Made by a program: the position numbers and the translations under genes. Shown one piece after another: positions 9,677-21,600 of a stretch of 64,000 bases of DNA. The stretch's first letter is position 1; every line of letters begins with the position of its first letter. The notes beneath the pieces are model-generated. The model was not told the DNA's origin, made no database searches, and saw only the letters and a list, made by a program, of their open reading frames with translations. The stretch comes from Enoplolaimus lenunculus (Eukaryota; Nematoda; Enoplea; Enoplida; Thoracostomopsidae), in contig JASANG010000076.1 of NCBI GenBank assembly GCA_030248215.1, forward strand, positions 1 to 64,000, given 5' to 3'.

Positions 9677-10301
9677 TGCTATCAACCATTGTATATAAAA
9701 CTTTTTGTTTCTGGTTGTTTGTTTATGTATATATATTTAATCGATATTCTCAAAGTTGTATTTAGGCTCAGGCCAGTGTTCAGCGGGGAGCAAGGGGCTC
9801 AAACTTTTCTACAAAAAGGTGCCCCCAAAATGTTTCAACCCCGGTTGTAAGACGTCTGAAATCCAAACATAACTTCCTACGGAAATTTTTTCAAACCCTT
9901 TCCCTACTGTCCCATTGCAGTGTTTATGAGTCTGGATATAGATTTCCAAGGATTAAGCTTGAGTTTAGTAATATTTTTAGGCACTGGTATGATGTTGTAC
10001 TTGGGATAACTTCGAATACAAATTTTATTAACTTAACTATTTCACACGTGGCTCTGTTGAATGTGTGATCTTGAGTTGCGGTAAAAAATTAAATCAGTAT
10101 TGAGACTGGAGTTGTGAATACAGGTCGAATTTATATGTTGTTAACATTGTGTGCTATTGTCTTTTTTACTACATTGATGTATATATTTTGTATAGTAAAA
10201 GGCTGGTGTTCCGTTTGCAATGTCATGAGCGATAAGTAAGCACTTACACCGACTTAAAGAAATCAACTTTGTCTTCAAAGGATTACTGTTTTTATAAGTC
10301 T

Positions 10302-10474
10302 GGGCCAATGTATAGAGCAGGGGCGTAAGTCTAAAGCTAAGCCTTGTAAGAATTAGCTTAAGCCTAACCCTAAAAATGGGCTTACGCCTAAGCCTGAGTG
10401 AAAAATTAGTCTAAAGCTTAAGCTTACACTATTCCAGCGCCACGGAATAACGCTCTGCCCCTGACCATTAGGGC
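10302..10474. mobile_element. TTAGGC-cored miniature element, family A
   Basis: The left end gggccaatgtatagagcagg and the right end gctctgcccctgaccatta are inverted repeats. The core has cttaagcctaaccctaa, tacgcctaagcctgag and the box agtctaaagcttaagcttac found in every family A copy. Confidence 0.65.
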
Positions 10475-10773
10475 TGAAGTCTGTTATTCAAAATAATCGC
10501 GATTACGTGGAAGCTTCATGTATAAATTTGTGTTCACTAGTTTTTATGATAACGAATCTTAGCGTTGAAGATGTCTTTAATCAAATCGATAAGACAAATA
10601 TAAATACAATATGCATGTATAGAACAGGTTTCGAACACTATAAATGCGTGAGTCTTAGCTAAGCATTACCAGCGAATCGGACAAAATTAAAGATCAAAGA
10701 CCTTGCACTTTGGCTCGGCTCCTGTTGAGTACAATAAGCACTGGACACAAAGCAGTAGTGCTGTGTTTGACAC

Positions 10774-10779
10774 TTTATT
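10774..10779 (-). terminator. Possible plexin poly(A) signal AATAAA
   Basis: On the minus strand AATAAA occurs about 181 bases downstream of the plexin TAA. Position is plausible for a 3' UTR signal. There is no transcript evidence. Confidence 0.4.
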
Positions 10780-10959
10780 AGCTCCATGAGTTACTCTTCA
10801 TAGCATATGTTACGCCCATTAGTATATACTGCATCCGTAGTACCATGGCACATTTTTGCTTCTTTGACACCAAATAAATCCTTTCGATTCCAATATTATA
10901 TAGGTATCTGTAGACCTCACAAAGTAGTACCGATTATCTTTGTCGTTTTATGTTCAACG

Positions 10960-13900
10960 TTATCGGCTTGAAGTTTGCTGTGACTGTTGAGTAAAAATGT
11001 TGATAATGTTGGCAAGTTTTTCTGACAGTTGATGCTGAGCAATTTGCGGATCAGCCGATGATGACAACTCGGTGATAATCTGAAAAATTAATTATAAAGA
11101 TTTTTAAAACAGTTGCTAAATTTATTTTATTCGGTTTATAAATGGATGCGACGAAATAAAAAAGTATAATGACATCAGCAGCTTTAGTTGGTATAGTAGT
11201 AGCACTGCTTGGGTCAAAGCGAAGAGGTTGGCTTCTAAATTTAAGCTCAAAGTTTTTGAAATAGGATAAACCTATTTTATGGGACGCAAAAAAGAAAGCA
11301 TCTAGCGATATTAAGTCTGCAAAATTCGACACTAACGGTCAAACTGGCAGTATTGACCATATCGTATTGTTGACAAAGCTGTCCGTTCCTTATTCGTTTC
11401 AATTTCTATGCCAGGATTCGAATCGCAATCTCACGGGTCGGGTTGACACCGTTTGCCATCACCACCCAGCTGTAGGAACATGTCATTCGAGCCCGAGGAG
11501 GTTCTTACGTTTTCTGGAGATTGCAAACTGCGTATACGCGTAATTGTTAAGCGCTACTCATTGTGCGATTAGTTCACTTTACAGCGATTGGAAGTTTTTT
11601 TACCAACTTCTTTATGAATGGTTACTATAACATAGAAGTTAAAGCCAGGATTCAAATTCCAGCCTGACAGAGGAACAGCGTTTACCACTACCACTTGGCT
11701 ACAGAATCTTGACACTCGAGTGCGAAGGGATTCTCACGTCTTTTGGAGGTTTTACGCGGCGTATACTCTTAAAAATTGTTAAACGTTACTCATTGTGTGT
11801 TAATTCACTTAAGTATACACTGCAAAAAATGGTGAGTCAAATTGAGTCTCTCTGAAATATGTTCTAGGGGACTACACAAACTGAGTCAATTTCGACTCGG
11901 CCAGAGTCAAATTCGAGTCAATTTAACTCACCATTTTTGTAGTGTACCGATTAGTTGTTCACAGTCCATTCTATCTGAGAAGGGTTTTAAACATAACCGA
12001 CATTTAAAAACTTACCAAAGAATAATATTTGACGATGGGCCGAGCCGAATTTGACTGAATCTGACCCACCATTTTTTGCAGTGTACAAATTAGTTGGTCA
12101 CAGTCCATTCTCTGTGAGAAGAGTTTAAAACATAACCCACCTTTAAAAACTTACCAAAGAATGATATTTGACGATGTAACCGAGTATTTCACGAATAGCA
12201 CCGCTAGGATTCAAATGTTGAGCATAATCCTGCAAGCGGTAAACGAATACAATACTATCGCGAATATCGGGGAAGGCGGTGACACGTGATAGCCCTGGGC
12301 TATAAGATAAATTCCTTATAGACCAGGGCTATCACGAGCTCGTTTTTAAAACGACCTTATGATAGCCCTGATCTATAAGAAATTTTTTGGCACTGTTGAC
12401 AAAATTATTGTGAATGGCGCATAGATTATTTTATGGCTCGGTAAATATTAAGACAAGCGACCGTAAACATGGTAATTAATGTACGGTTAGACAAAGGTAA
12501 CGTTTGTAAGAACTTTAGCTAATTTATAGACCAGGGCCGTAACAGTAGTGTAAGCATATTCCTGAGACTGAGTCTACCGTAAAGAACGAGCTTATACGTA
12601 AGCGTAAATCATAAGCAAAAATTGTCTAAAGCTTAAGCTTATTCTATTGAAGTCCCGCTGAAAAACGTTCCGTCCGTGATCTTTACATGGGTCAGAACTT
12701 TCAATCGTGTGATAACAGCATAGCATCGATCCTAGCTTAAAATTTATACATATCAGCTGAAATAGATAAATTGATTGTGTTAAACTGTTCAAATCGTTGA
12801 CCAATCCGCATATTTAGTGACACATACCTGTGAGATACGTGTCATATGCGCGGCAAGCTCTTGATCACTAATGGACGGCATAGAATCGACATCAGCATGA
12901 AATCGAGCAATCAACTCTCGGTATTTTGGAATATCGCGTGCGAATAAAAGTTTGTTTGACGGCGAATCCTAGAAAATAGCTCCAGTAAGTTGAAGCGTAA
13001 CGTTGGTATGTCGTTAGGGGCCGCCCGTCGACGCATGGTATTGAACGCGAATTGCTCGCTTTCAATATTACATACGGCGACAGACGGTAACTTACAAATA
13101 ACAGAACGTAAAGCTTAGGGATTAATTGCGTCAGGAAAACAGATCAATAAATGATTTAAAATTTAGCTCAAAATTGCCCGAAAATTTCAGGATATTTTTA
13201 AATATATTGCTATAGCTTTAGGTCGAAGAATATTTGACACTATTGCTGAGGAAAAAAAGTAGATATATAAATGGTATTAAAACAAAAATTACGGCTAACT
13301 GCGACCAAATTTTGCTGACAAAAAAGTAAATATATCATATAAATGGTAAAACAAAAAAATACAACTAAAAAGTTCATTACATAGTTTCCTCCAATAAGCG
13401 TTCAGAATAGTAACACATTTTAATAAAATTATACTGAATAAAAATTTAAAATTTGAAATATAATATACTTTTCCAAGTTTTGCATCAATCCCAGAACACG
13501 CGTCAACGAGCGCTTGTGAAATCACAGCAAGACTTGAATCAATAGTGGAATTTTGGTCAATGTCGAATATATTCGATGGATTCAAAAGAATTTTTGTCCA
13601 AAAACGAATGAGTAAGCTAAAAATCAAATGAAACCATTTTAAAACATCAGATCATATTTGTTCTGAATTTGGGCTGGTAGTTATTCTATTTCCACTATAA
13701 AAACACTCTACTCAAATACTTTAGTTACATTTGGCTAAGTGTAAGTATCCTAAATATTGAGTAAATCATTGCTGAAAATGTAAATAAGTAAAACTACAAC
13801 TGTCATTTGCTGATTAAGTAAACGTAAAAAACAATTTTGTATTTGTCTAAAATTAAGTAAAACTTTACCAAGCACCACAGTAAGTAAAACCGACACTTAA

Positions 13901-15601
13901 TTCGGCAACAGTTTTACTTAATTTTAAGCCTGCTTTTGTCAGTAGTATGGTAAATTTGAGGATTCTTCTACAGGTTAGGAATAAAAGCGAAATCGCATCA
14001 AAAGCGAAACAGAATTGCATTGCAAAAATAGCCTAAATATACTTAACGGAAAATATGATGACTATTTTATAACTGACTTGTGCAAGTATGAAACCAACTT
14101 ATATAATACAAGCGGTGCCCATTTCCGGGGTTAGGGATCCTCATACGTCTCCGGGGCGTATTTCGACTAAGTTTTATGTCAATCACTTTCCCTCAGGTAA
14201 CGTTGCACCTATGCAAATTAAATTTAGGCCAATCAAACTTTTAAAATTCGAGCTAGTAAGAGGTAGCTAAGAAATACTTTATTTAATCAAAAAATAACGT
14301 AAAAAATAAACACCTTTGATTTTTCAACGTATTCGATATCACAGGATCGCCAATAGCATTTGCAACTGTCTCTGCTTCAAACAGCTCGAATAAATATTTA
14401 ACAACAACTGCGTAACTTGACGCTTGTGAATTATTACCCGTTTGGTTAGAATGTATTCTTCTTGGCGTCGGAGGGGTTATATACTGAGTTCGCGGTGCGT
14501 TAAACTCATAACCATTTGGCTGACCCCCTGAGTTTGGGGACGGTATACTGAGTGTTGCTGTGAAAAAATCATCAATAAACTTCTGTAACGTCCCTTTTGT
14601 CGCTAATAGTCGAGTTAAATAGATTTCTGGAATCAATCGAGTTGTGGCACTACGTTCATCAGGAGGTGTCGTGTCTTGAAATCGAATCGGTCCATCGTCG
14701 TGAGGTGGTAACCGGGGAAGCGTCCCGTTTTTAGGAAGGGTCAAATTTGTCCCCCGATCACAGTCTGGTGTTCTTGTACTACTCGGCTTGGAGCGTTTGC
14801 TTGAAAGTCGAGATTTTGGCGATGCGTTTGAAGTGGACGAATATGAAGTTGATGAAGATTTTTCAGTTTTCAGAGTTGCGCTACGAATGGTAGGAGCAAC
14901 AAGGGTTGAGTTGCTCATGCTTCCAGGGGCGGCTGTTGATTCAGCGGCGCCTGTGAGTGGAATACCTGCGTGCGATTGGTTCTGTGATGTATGGTAGTAG
15001 TACGTGCTGGCTGCTGTACCAGAATGTCGAGGTTGTTGACGTTTTTGGTTAAAGTATTGCTGTGGACAAGATTGATCTGTGTCTGGTTTGACCTGAAATT
15101 GAAAGGTAAATTGATCATATTTGGTTGTATAAATGAGAATACGGGCAGGACTTTGACCGAGGGAAGGCTCCTCAAGCAGCCCCATTGATTAATTTTACTT
15201 ACCCATCCCCCCGTACGCGATCCGATATGTAACAATTAACCTTGTAAACGAAAAACTACACACCGCTCAGTGTGCAAGTGTTGTAGTGCGTATACGCAGT
15301 ACAAATTTTGCACAAGACATTACAACTCCCTCGAATTCGAGCGTTTAGCCTTTATAGCTGAGTAATGATGGTATACACCTTCCATCCCAACGACCAGTGT
15401 TCGATTCTTTAGGTAGAACAATAGAGTTCAATTGTGTTTCAGTTGAACGTTTATTGCCTTCAAAGTCAATGTTTCCAACGAAAAAAAGACTTACCAAATG
15501 CCAGTAACGAATCCCGTTTTCGATGTTGTCAGGTGAATTGGATGCTAGTAACAGGGAACATGACGACGATCCAATTGACGCGTACGTGTGAGTTGAGCAA
15601 C
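10960..15601 (-). CDS. Plexin exons 28-32: linker insertions and GAP segment C2
   Basis: Exon 28 ends NGIRYWHL, joined to VKPDTD in exon 29. Exon 29 (residues 1851-2109) first carries about 130 extra Ser/Thr/Pro/Asn-rich residues, then [20 protein letters not shown]. Arg 2011 there is the conserved second catalytic arginine. About 45 more Pro/Asn/Gly-rich residues follow before [15 protein letters not shown]. Exon 30 gives [20 protein letters not shown] and [18 protein letters not shown]; exon 31 [20 protein letters not shown]; exon 32 [20 protein letters not shown] and the stop. The C-terminal fold is otherwise full length. Confidence 0.94.
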
Positions 15602-18600
15602 CTATAAAAACCGTTATTAAGTAAATATTTGTACTTAATTTTTAAAACATTAAAAAATACTTTTCTATTTAAATTTGAACAAAAAAACATCCGTTCTGAA
15701 TGGAAACTTTATTTTTTTTCTGTTTTGAAAGACCAACGTTTAATTTATTTAAACCAAAAACATTTGGATAATTTTCTGACGAAATGTACTTGTCTCCTAT
15801 TCTACTATTTTGCTCTGTCTTTGTATTTTTGCAATATTTCCAGAAGTAAAACGGAAACTAAAAAATATGCAAAATTACGCTTACCAGCACTAGCTTAATC
15901 GGGTTTTCATTCCTGGATGCCACAGGTGTAGCGGCTACAGCGGATCCAGTGGAGAGAGGTGACGGAAATGACTAGTCACCACCCACCACCGCTGTGAACA
16001 CTAACGAATCCAGAGGGGAAACGGCGGACGGTGTACGCCCCCCTCCGGTCAAAACTTTTTTTACGATAAAACAGTAAGGTCCCTACCTTACAATTGTCCG
16101 TCTCAGAAAATTTGTTTTGTGAAAAACGCAAATTTTACCCACACAACTTTTTTGTGATAAAACCTTACACTTTTCCTTTAGACAAATTCTTAATGATAAA
16201 ATGATGAGGTCCGTACCTTATAATTTTTGTGTTTCATATCATTTGCCAGCCCGCCCTAGTCGGATATTTTTGGATCCGTCTCTAGCTGTGAACTAGAATG
16301 TTTTCATAAATCTTAAAACCAGCTTGAATCTCTTGCGTCGCTTTTGGTGAATTGATCAAAATTTGCTAAAAAATTCTTTCCTAAACTCGAGTTTGCACCG
16401 TTCCTCGGACAGGTCTAATACTTACCTGTACCAGTGTAAGCGAAATGATTATTCAGTTTCGATGGCGTCAGTGTTGAGTTTGCCGGATGCCGCGGTACAA
16501 CGGCCATAACAGCGGTTTGTGGGACTTGATAATGCTCCAGGGTGTTCAGTCGACGCCATCCATCTTTCGACTGTGGACTGGTGCGATCGTCGTCTTGTAG
16601 TATAAAACGCCCGTCAACGCTGCGCCATTCTTAAATTTAATTAAAACCTTAAATAAATCTATATGTTTCAATTTTAAATTTTTCTTCAAATTTAAAAATT
16701 TATTTTTCTCACTAAAACCTTAAATAAATCTATTTTTCAATTTTAAATCTTTCCTTAAATTTGAAAAATTATTTTTCTCATTAGAAGTTTAAATAAATCT
16801 ATATTTTTTAATTTTAAATTTTTTCTTAAATTTGAAAACTTATTTTCTCATTAAGTCCTTAAATAAATCTATATTTTTTAATTTTAAACTTTTCTTTAAA
16901 TTTAAAAATTTATTTTCTCATTAAAACCTTAAATAAATCAATATTTTTTAATTTTAAAATTTTCTTAAATTTGAAAAATTATTTTTCTCATTAAAAGTTT
17001 AAATACATCTATATTTTTTAATTTTAAATTTTTCTTAAATTTGAAAACTTATTTTTCTCATTAAAACCTTAAATAAATCTATATTTTTTAATTTTAAATT
17101 TTTCCTTAAATTTGAAAAATTATTTTTCTCATTAAAAGTTCAAATAAATCTATACTTTTTAATTTTAAATTTTTTCTTAAATTTGCAAACATATTTTTCT
17201 CATTAAAACCTTAAATAAATCAGTATTTTTAATTTTAGAATTTTACCTTTGTATTGGCAATAGAGAGTCTGACCAGCATCGAGGGAATTTCCGTTGCCAG
17301 CATATGAAGATTTTTAAAGAAACCAGGAAACTTTCCTAACATAAATATGTTTTAATGTTGTTAAAAATTTCACCGTCAGAGCATAAGGTTCCTGCCGGGG
17401 GCCGAAGCTCACAGCGCCGTGATTAACAGAGACAAAAGGCACAACGGCGCCTCAATTCCGCATTCATGCAAACAGTAACTTCAGTGGATGGTTTACCTAA
17501 ATCCACGTCCTGTAGAGTTGGCCGCGAACTGTACGATACATTTCGATACAACGTATCAAGGATTTTACATTTGACTTGGCTAATGGTGTCACACTGTAGT
17601 ACACGGACGCTCAAACGTTCGTCTGGTTCAGATTTGTTGGGTGGAATCACGTAAATGGTCTGAAATGTTAAATTAAAACCGCAAATAATTGTTAGATTAA
17701 GACTACAAATAATTGTTAAAACCGCAAATAATTATTAAATTAAAACCACGAATAATTATTAAATTAAAACCACAAATATTTAATTATCAAAACCACAAAT
17801 AATTATTAAATTAATACCACAAATAATTATTAAATTAAGGCCACAATTATTTAATTATTAAAACCACAAATAATTCTTAAATTAAAACCACAAATCATTA
17901 AATTAAAACCACAAATAATTATTAAATTAAAACCACGAATAATTATTAAATTAAAACCACAAATAATTATTAAATTAAAACCACGAATAATTATTAAATT
18001 AAAACCACAAATAATTATTAAATTAAAACCACGAATAATTATTAAATTAAAACCACGAATAATTATTAAATTAAAACCACGAATAATTATTAAATTAAAA
18101 CCACGAATAATTATTAAATTAAAACCACGAATAATTATTAAATTAAAACCACGAATAATTATTAAATTAAAACCACGAATAATTATTAAATTAAAACCAC
18201 GAATAATTATTAAATTAAAACCACGAATAATTATTAAATTAAAACCACGAATAATTATTAAATTAAAACCACGAATAATTATTAAATTAAAACCACGAAT
18301 AATTATTAAATTAAAACCACGAATAATTATTAAATTAAAACCACGAATAATTATTAAATTAAAACCACGAATAATTATTAAATTAAAACCACGAATAATT
18401 ATTAAATTAAAACCACGAATAATTATTAAATTAAAACCACGAATAATTATTAAATTAAAACCACGAATAATTATTAAATTAAAACCACGAATAATTATTA
18501 AATTAAAACCACGAATAATTATTAAATTAAAACCACGAATAATTATTAAATTAAAACCACGAATAATTATTAAATTAAAACCACGAATAATTATTAAATT

Positions 18601-21600
18601 AAAACCACGAATAATTATTAAATTAAAACCACGAATAATTATTAAATTAAAACCACGAATAATTATTAAATTAAAACCACGAATAATTATTAAATTAAAA
18701 CCACGAATAATTATTAAATTAAAACCACGAATAATTATTAAATTAAAACCACGAATAATTATTAAATTAAAACCACGAATAATTATTAAATTAAAACCAC
18801 GAATAATTATTAAATTAAAACCACGAATAATTATTAAATTAAAACCACGAATAATTATTAAATTAAAACCACGAATAATTATTAAATTAAAACCACGAAT
18901 AATTATTAAATTAAAACCACGAAATAATTATTAAATTAAAACCACGAATAATTATTAAATTAAAAACCACGAATAATTATTAAATTAAAACCACGAATAA
19001 TTATTAAATTAAAACCACGAATAATTATTAAATTAAAACCACGAATAATTATTAAATTAAAACCACGAATAATTATTAAATTAAAACCACGAATAATTAT
19101 TAAATTAAAACCACGAATAATTATTAAATTAAAACCACGAATAATTATTAAATTAAAACCACGAATAATTATTAAATTAAAACCACGAATAATTATTAAA
19201 TTAAAACCACGAATAATTATTAAATTAAAACCACGAATAATTATTAAATTAAAACCACGAATAATTATTAAATTAAAACCACAAATATTAATTAAACAAT
19301 ATTTAAAATACTTCGAGCTTAGTTTTGTTCGCAAAAACATCTAAGCTGTAGGTAGCATCCTTAATCCGCCTGACAGTCAAGCTAAAAGCCCTATTAACAC
19401 GCGCAAGTTATAGTGCAGCAATTGTTTGCAGCTGTAATTTGCACGTTCAACTTTTTTTAGAAAAACTGTTTCATAAAAAACATTGTCGTAATACTTTACA
19501 GAATACGCAAAATATTTTCAATACAAAATCACAAATTATGGCAGTAAATTGTGGTGAAAATTCTAAAAATATTCATAATCAGTACTAAAAACTTACTACA
19601 GACTCGCATGAAACTTGTTCTTTAAGCAGTCGATCTTCTGATAACGAATATCGCGCATCACCAGTAACAGCATCAACAGGACCTTTTTCCATTTGTCGTT
19701 TGAGAGCATTCACAAGAACAAACAGCGACGATCCAGCATAATTCTATAAAACACGAAAAAAGACTCAACGGTCGAGCTGTATCTATATTTAGTGCCAGGT
19801 TTAGGGGTGGTGGCGTTCACGATGCTCGAATGCCAATTTTGACTTTACCAAAAATTGGCAAATTGTAAAAAAAGTTTCGAAAATATTAAAGTTTATCAAT
19901 CTTCTTGTTCGCTTGGATCTCGAATTAGTAGTTGTCAATGTTCAGCCATAGACACAATGGCGGATCCATGGGGAGGGCCACCCCGGCCGTGGCCCCCAAC
20001 AGCATCTCGACAAAAATTATATAGCAATTTTGTGACAATAGAACGTGGTTTGTGTGTTAGTCAAAAGTAAGTTTATTGCCTGTGAAATTTTGCCCCCCCC
20101 CCCATTTTAAGATCCTGGTTCCGCCACTAATTTCCTCTTTGTGCAATTTACATAAAACATATGCTGTAGGTTTTCGCATGTGACGTCTTCTGAAATCTGT
20201 ATCAGAGAATCGTATATCTTCCCGCCTCTATCTCTTGTTTAAAATTTAATACGGCTTTCGCACGGATACGTAAGTTTCAGCGTATTCAAAAATAGCCTTA
20301 GTCTAAGCGAACAGTGCGCAGTTCAGCTTTTTTCCGTCATGTGCTCGCCAGCGGGCGTTGGCAGAAAAACTGGTCGGATTTTGAAATTTTTCGCAAACAT
20401 AAACTTTTTTCATGGTTAAATTTTTTAAAGTTTTAATATTTTTGCTTTGCGACCAAAAATATTTTGTCAGTTGTAAAGCTTTAGTCATACCCCTCGATGC
20501 AACTTTGTGAACTGAGTTGAATGTGATTAAATTCGTATCTCATGGTCAAATAACCGATTTACCGCTTCCATACGAATTAGGCAGAGAGCAGTTAGGCAAT
20601 TCTATTCTGATGGAAAACTAACAGCACCGGTTGCAATATACAGACGTATTTTGGTATATGTTTGCAGTATGGAATCCTCTAAGAATTTAGAGACTAAGAA
20701 AATTGTAGAATTAGCAACAAATGAACTATAAAAACCTGTATATGATCGTACAAACAAATCGCAATCCAATTTGATAACATTTTTTCAGCAACACTCGCTT
20801 CATCGCAGTTCAACGAAGCGCGAATAACCACTGATAACTGTTGATGTTTGGGATTTGTTATCAGTCGTTCTGTAGTTATTAATAAAAACAGCTAAGAATA
20901 TTTTGGCATACATTTTCTTAAAATTAAACTTATAGCAAATTTTAATTTTTTACCATTCCTAAACCCGCAGACAGCTCTGTTATTCAGGTAAAAACATTTT
21001 AAGCAGGATCATATAGGTACTGTATTGACCCGAATACGAGGGGGGGCTGATATTTATTTGGCCTCTCCAGAGGGTACCCCCTTGTTATTCGGTTACGGAC
21101 TGTTATTTGTTTTTAACCCACGCTCCGCCGCCCTTCGTTACTGATATATATCCGGTACTGCAATATCCGTGGAATTAAACGTTTATTTGTCTTGTGTCAA
21201 TAGCTTGAGCGATAATTCAAGGATATACTTAGGAGGCGTTGGCGGATTTGGTCGACCTCCCATATTTAGAGGGAGGTCGCTGACACATGCCATAAACATA
21301 AATTAAACTATTAAGCGGAACATTTTTGATGCCGGATACAATAAAGTGCAATGGTTCGCCCAAGTTGCACTCCACTTCAAAATTACGGGATGTCGGCCAA
21401 AAACACAACGCGAGCCGGGTACATTTTTTCCTGCACAAAATGTGCCCAGTTGAATACTCTTATTGAAGTATGCATCATCCACTCTTGATTACACTTACTT
21501 ATATGCGATTTCATTAACGCAGCCATTGCAAGCGTGCAATAATGCATATTACGCGGTGCAAGCGCTGCAATTAGCAACGACGCAAAATAGCGTCGATCGC

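Larger units (their letters stand above)
9677..10959. other. Convergent intergenic region between CRIPT and plexin
   Basis: This interval separates the CRIPT stop from the plexin stop. It holds one family A element (10302-10474) and a likely plexin poly(A) signal. No canonical AATAAA was found shortly after the CRIPT stop; a tatataaaac variant lies near 9690. No other gene is seen. Confidence 0.5.

Noticed and set aside
18960-19340. Minus-strand open frame with an eight-residue repeat (IRGFNLII)
   Set aside because: It is the translation of the 24-bp tandem array, whose period is a multiple of three; it lies inside a plexin intron.
21229-21438. An open frame containing [13 protein letters not shown], resembling plexin GEPLF...AIK
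   Set aside because: Exon 25 already encodes that segment ([17 protein letters not shown]); the missing exon 24 was found at 20736-20869 with matching phases.
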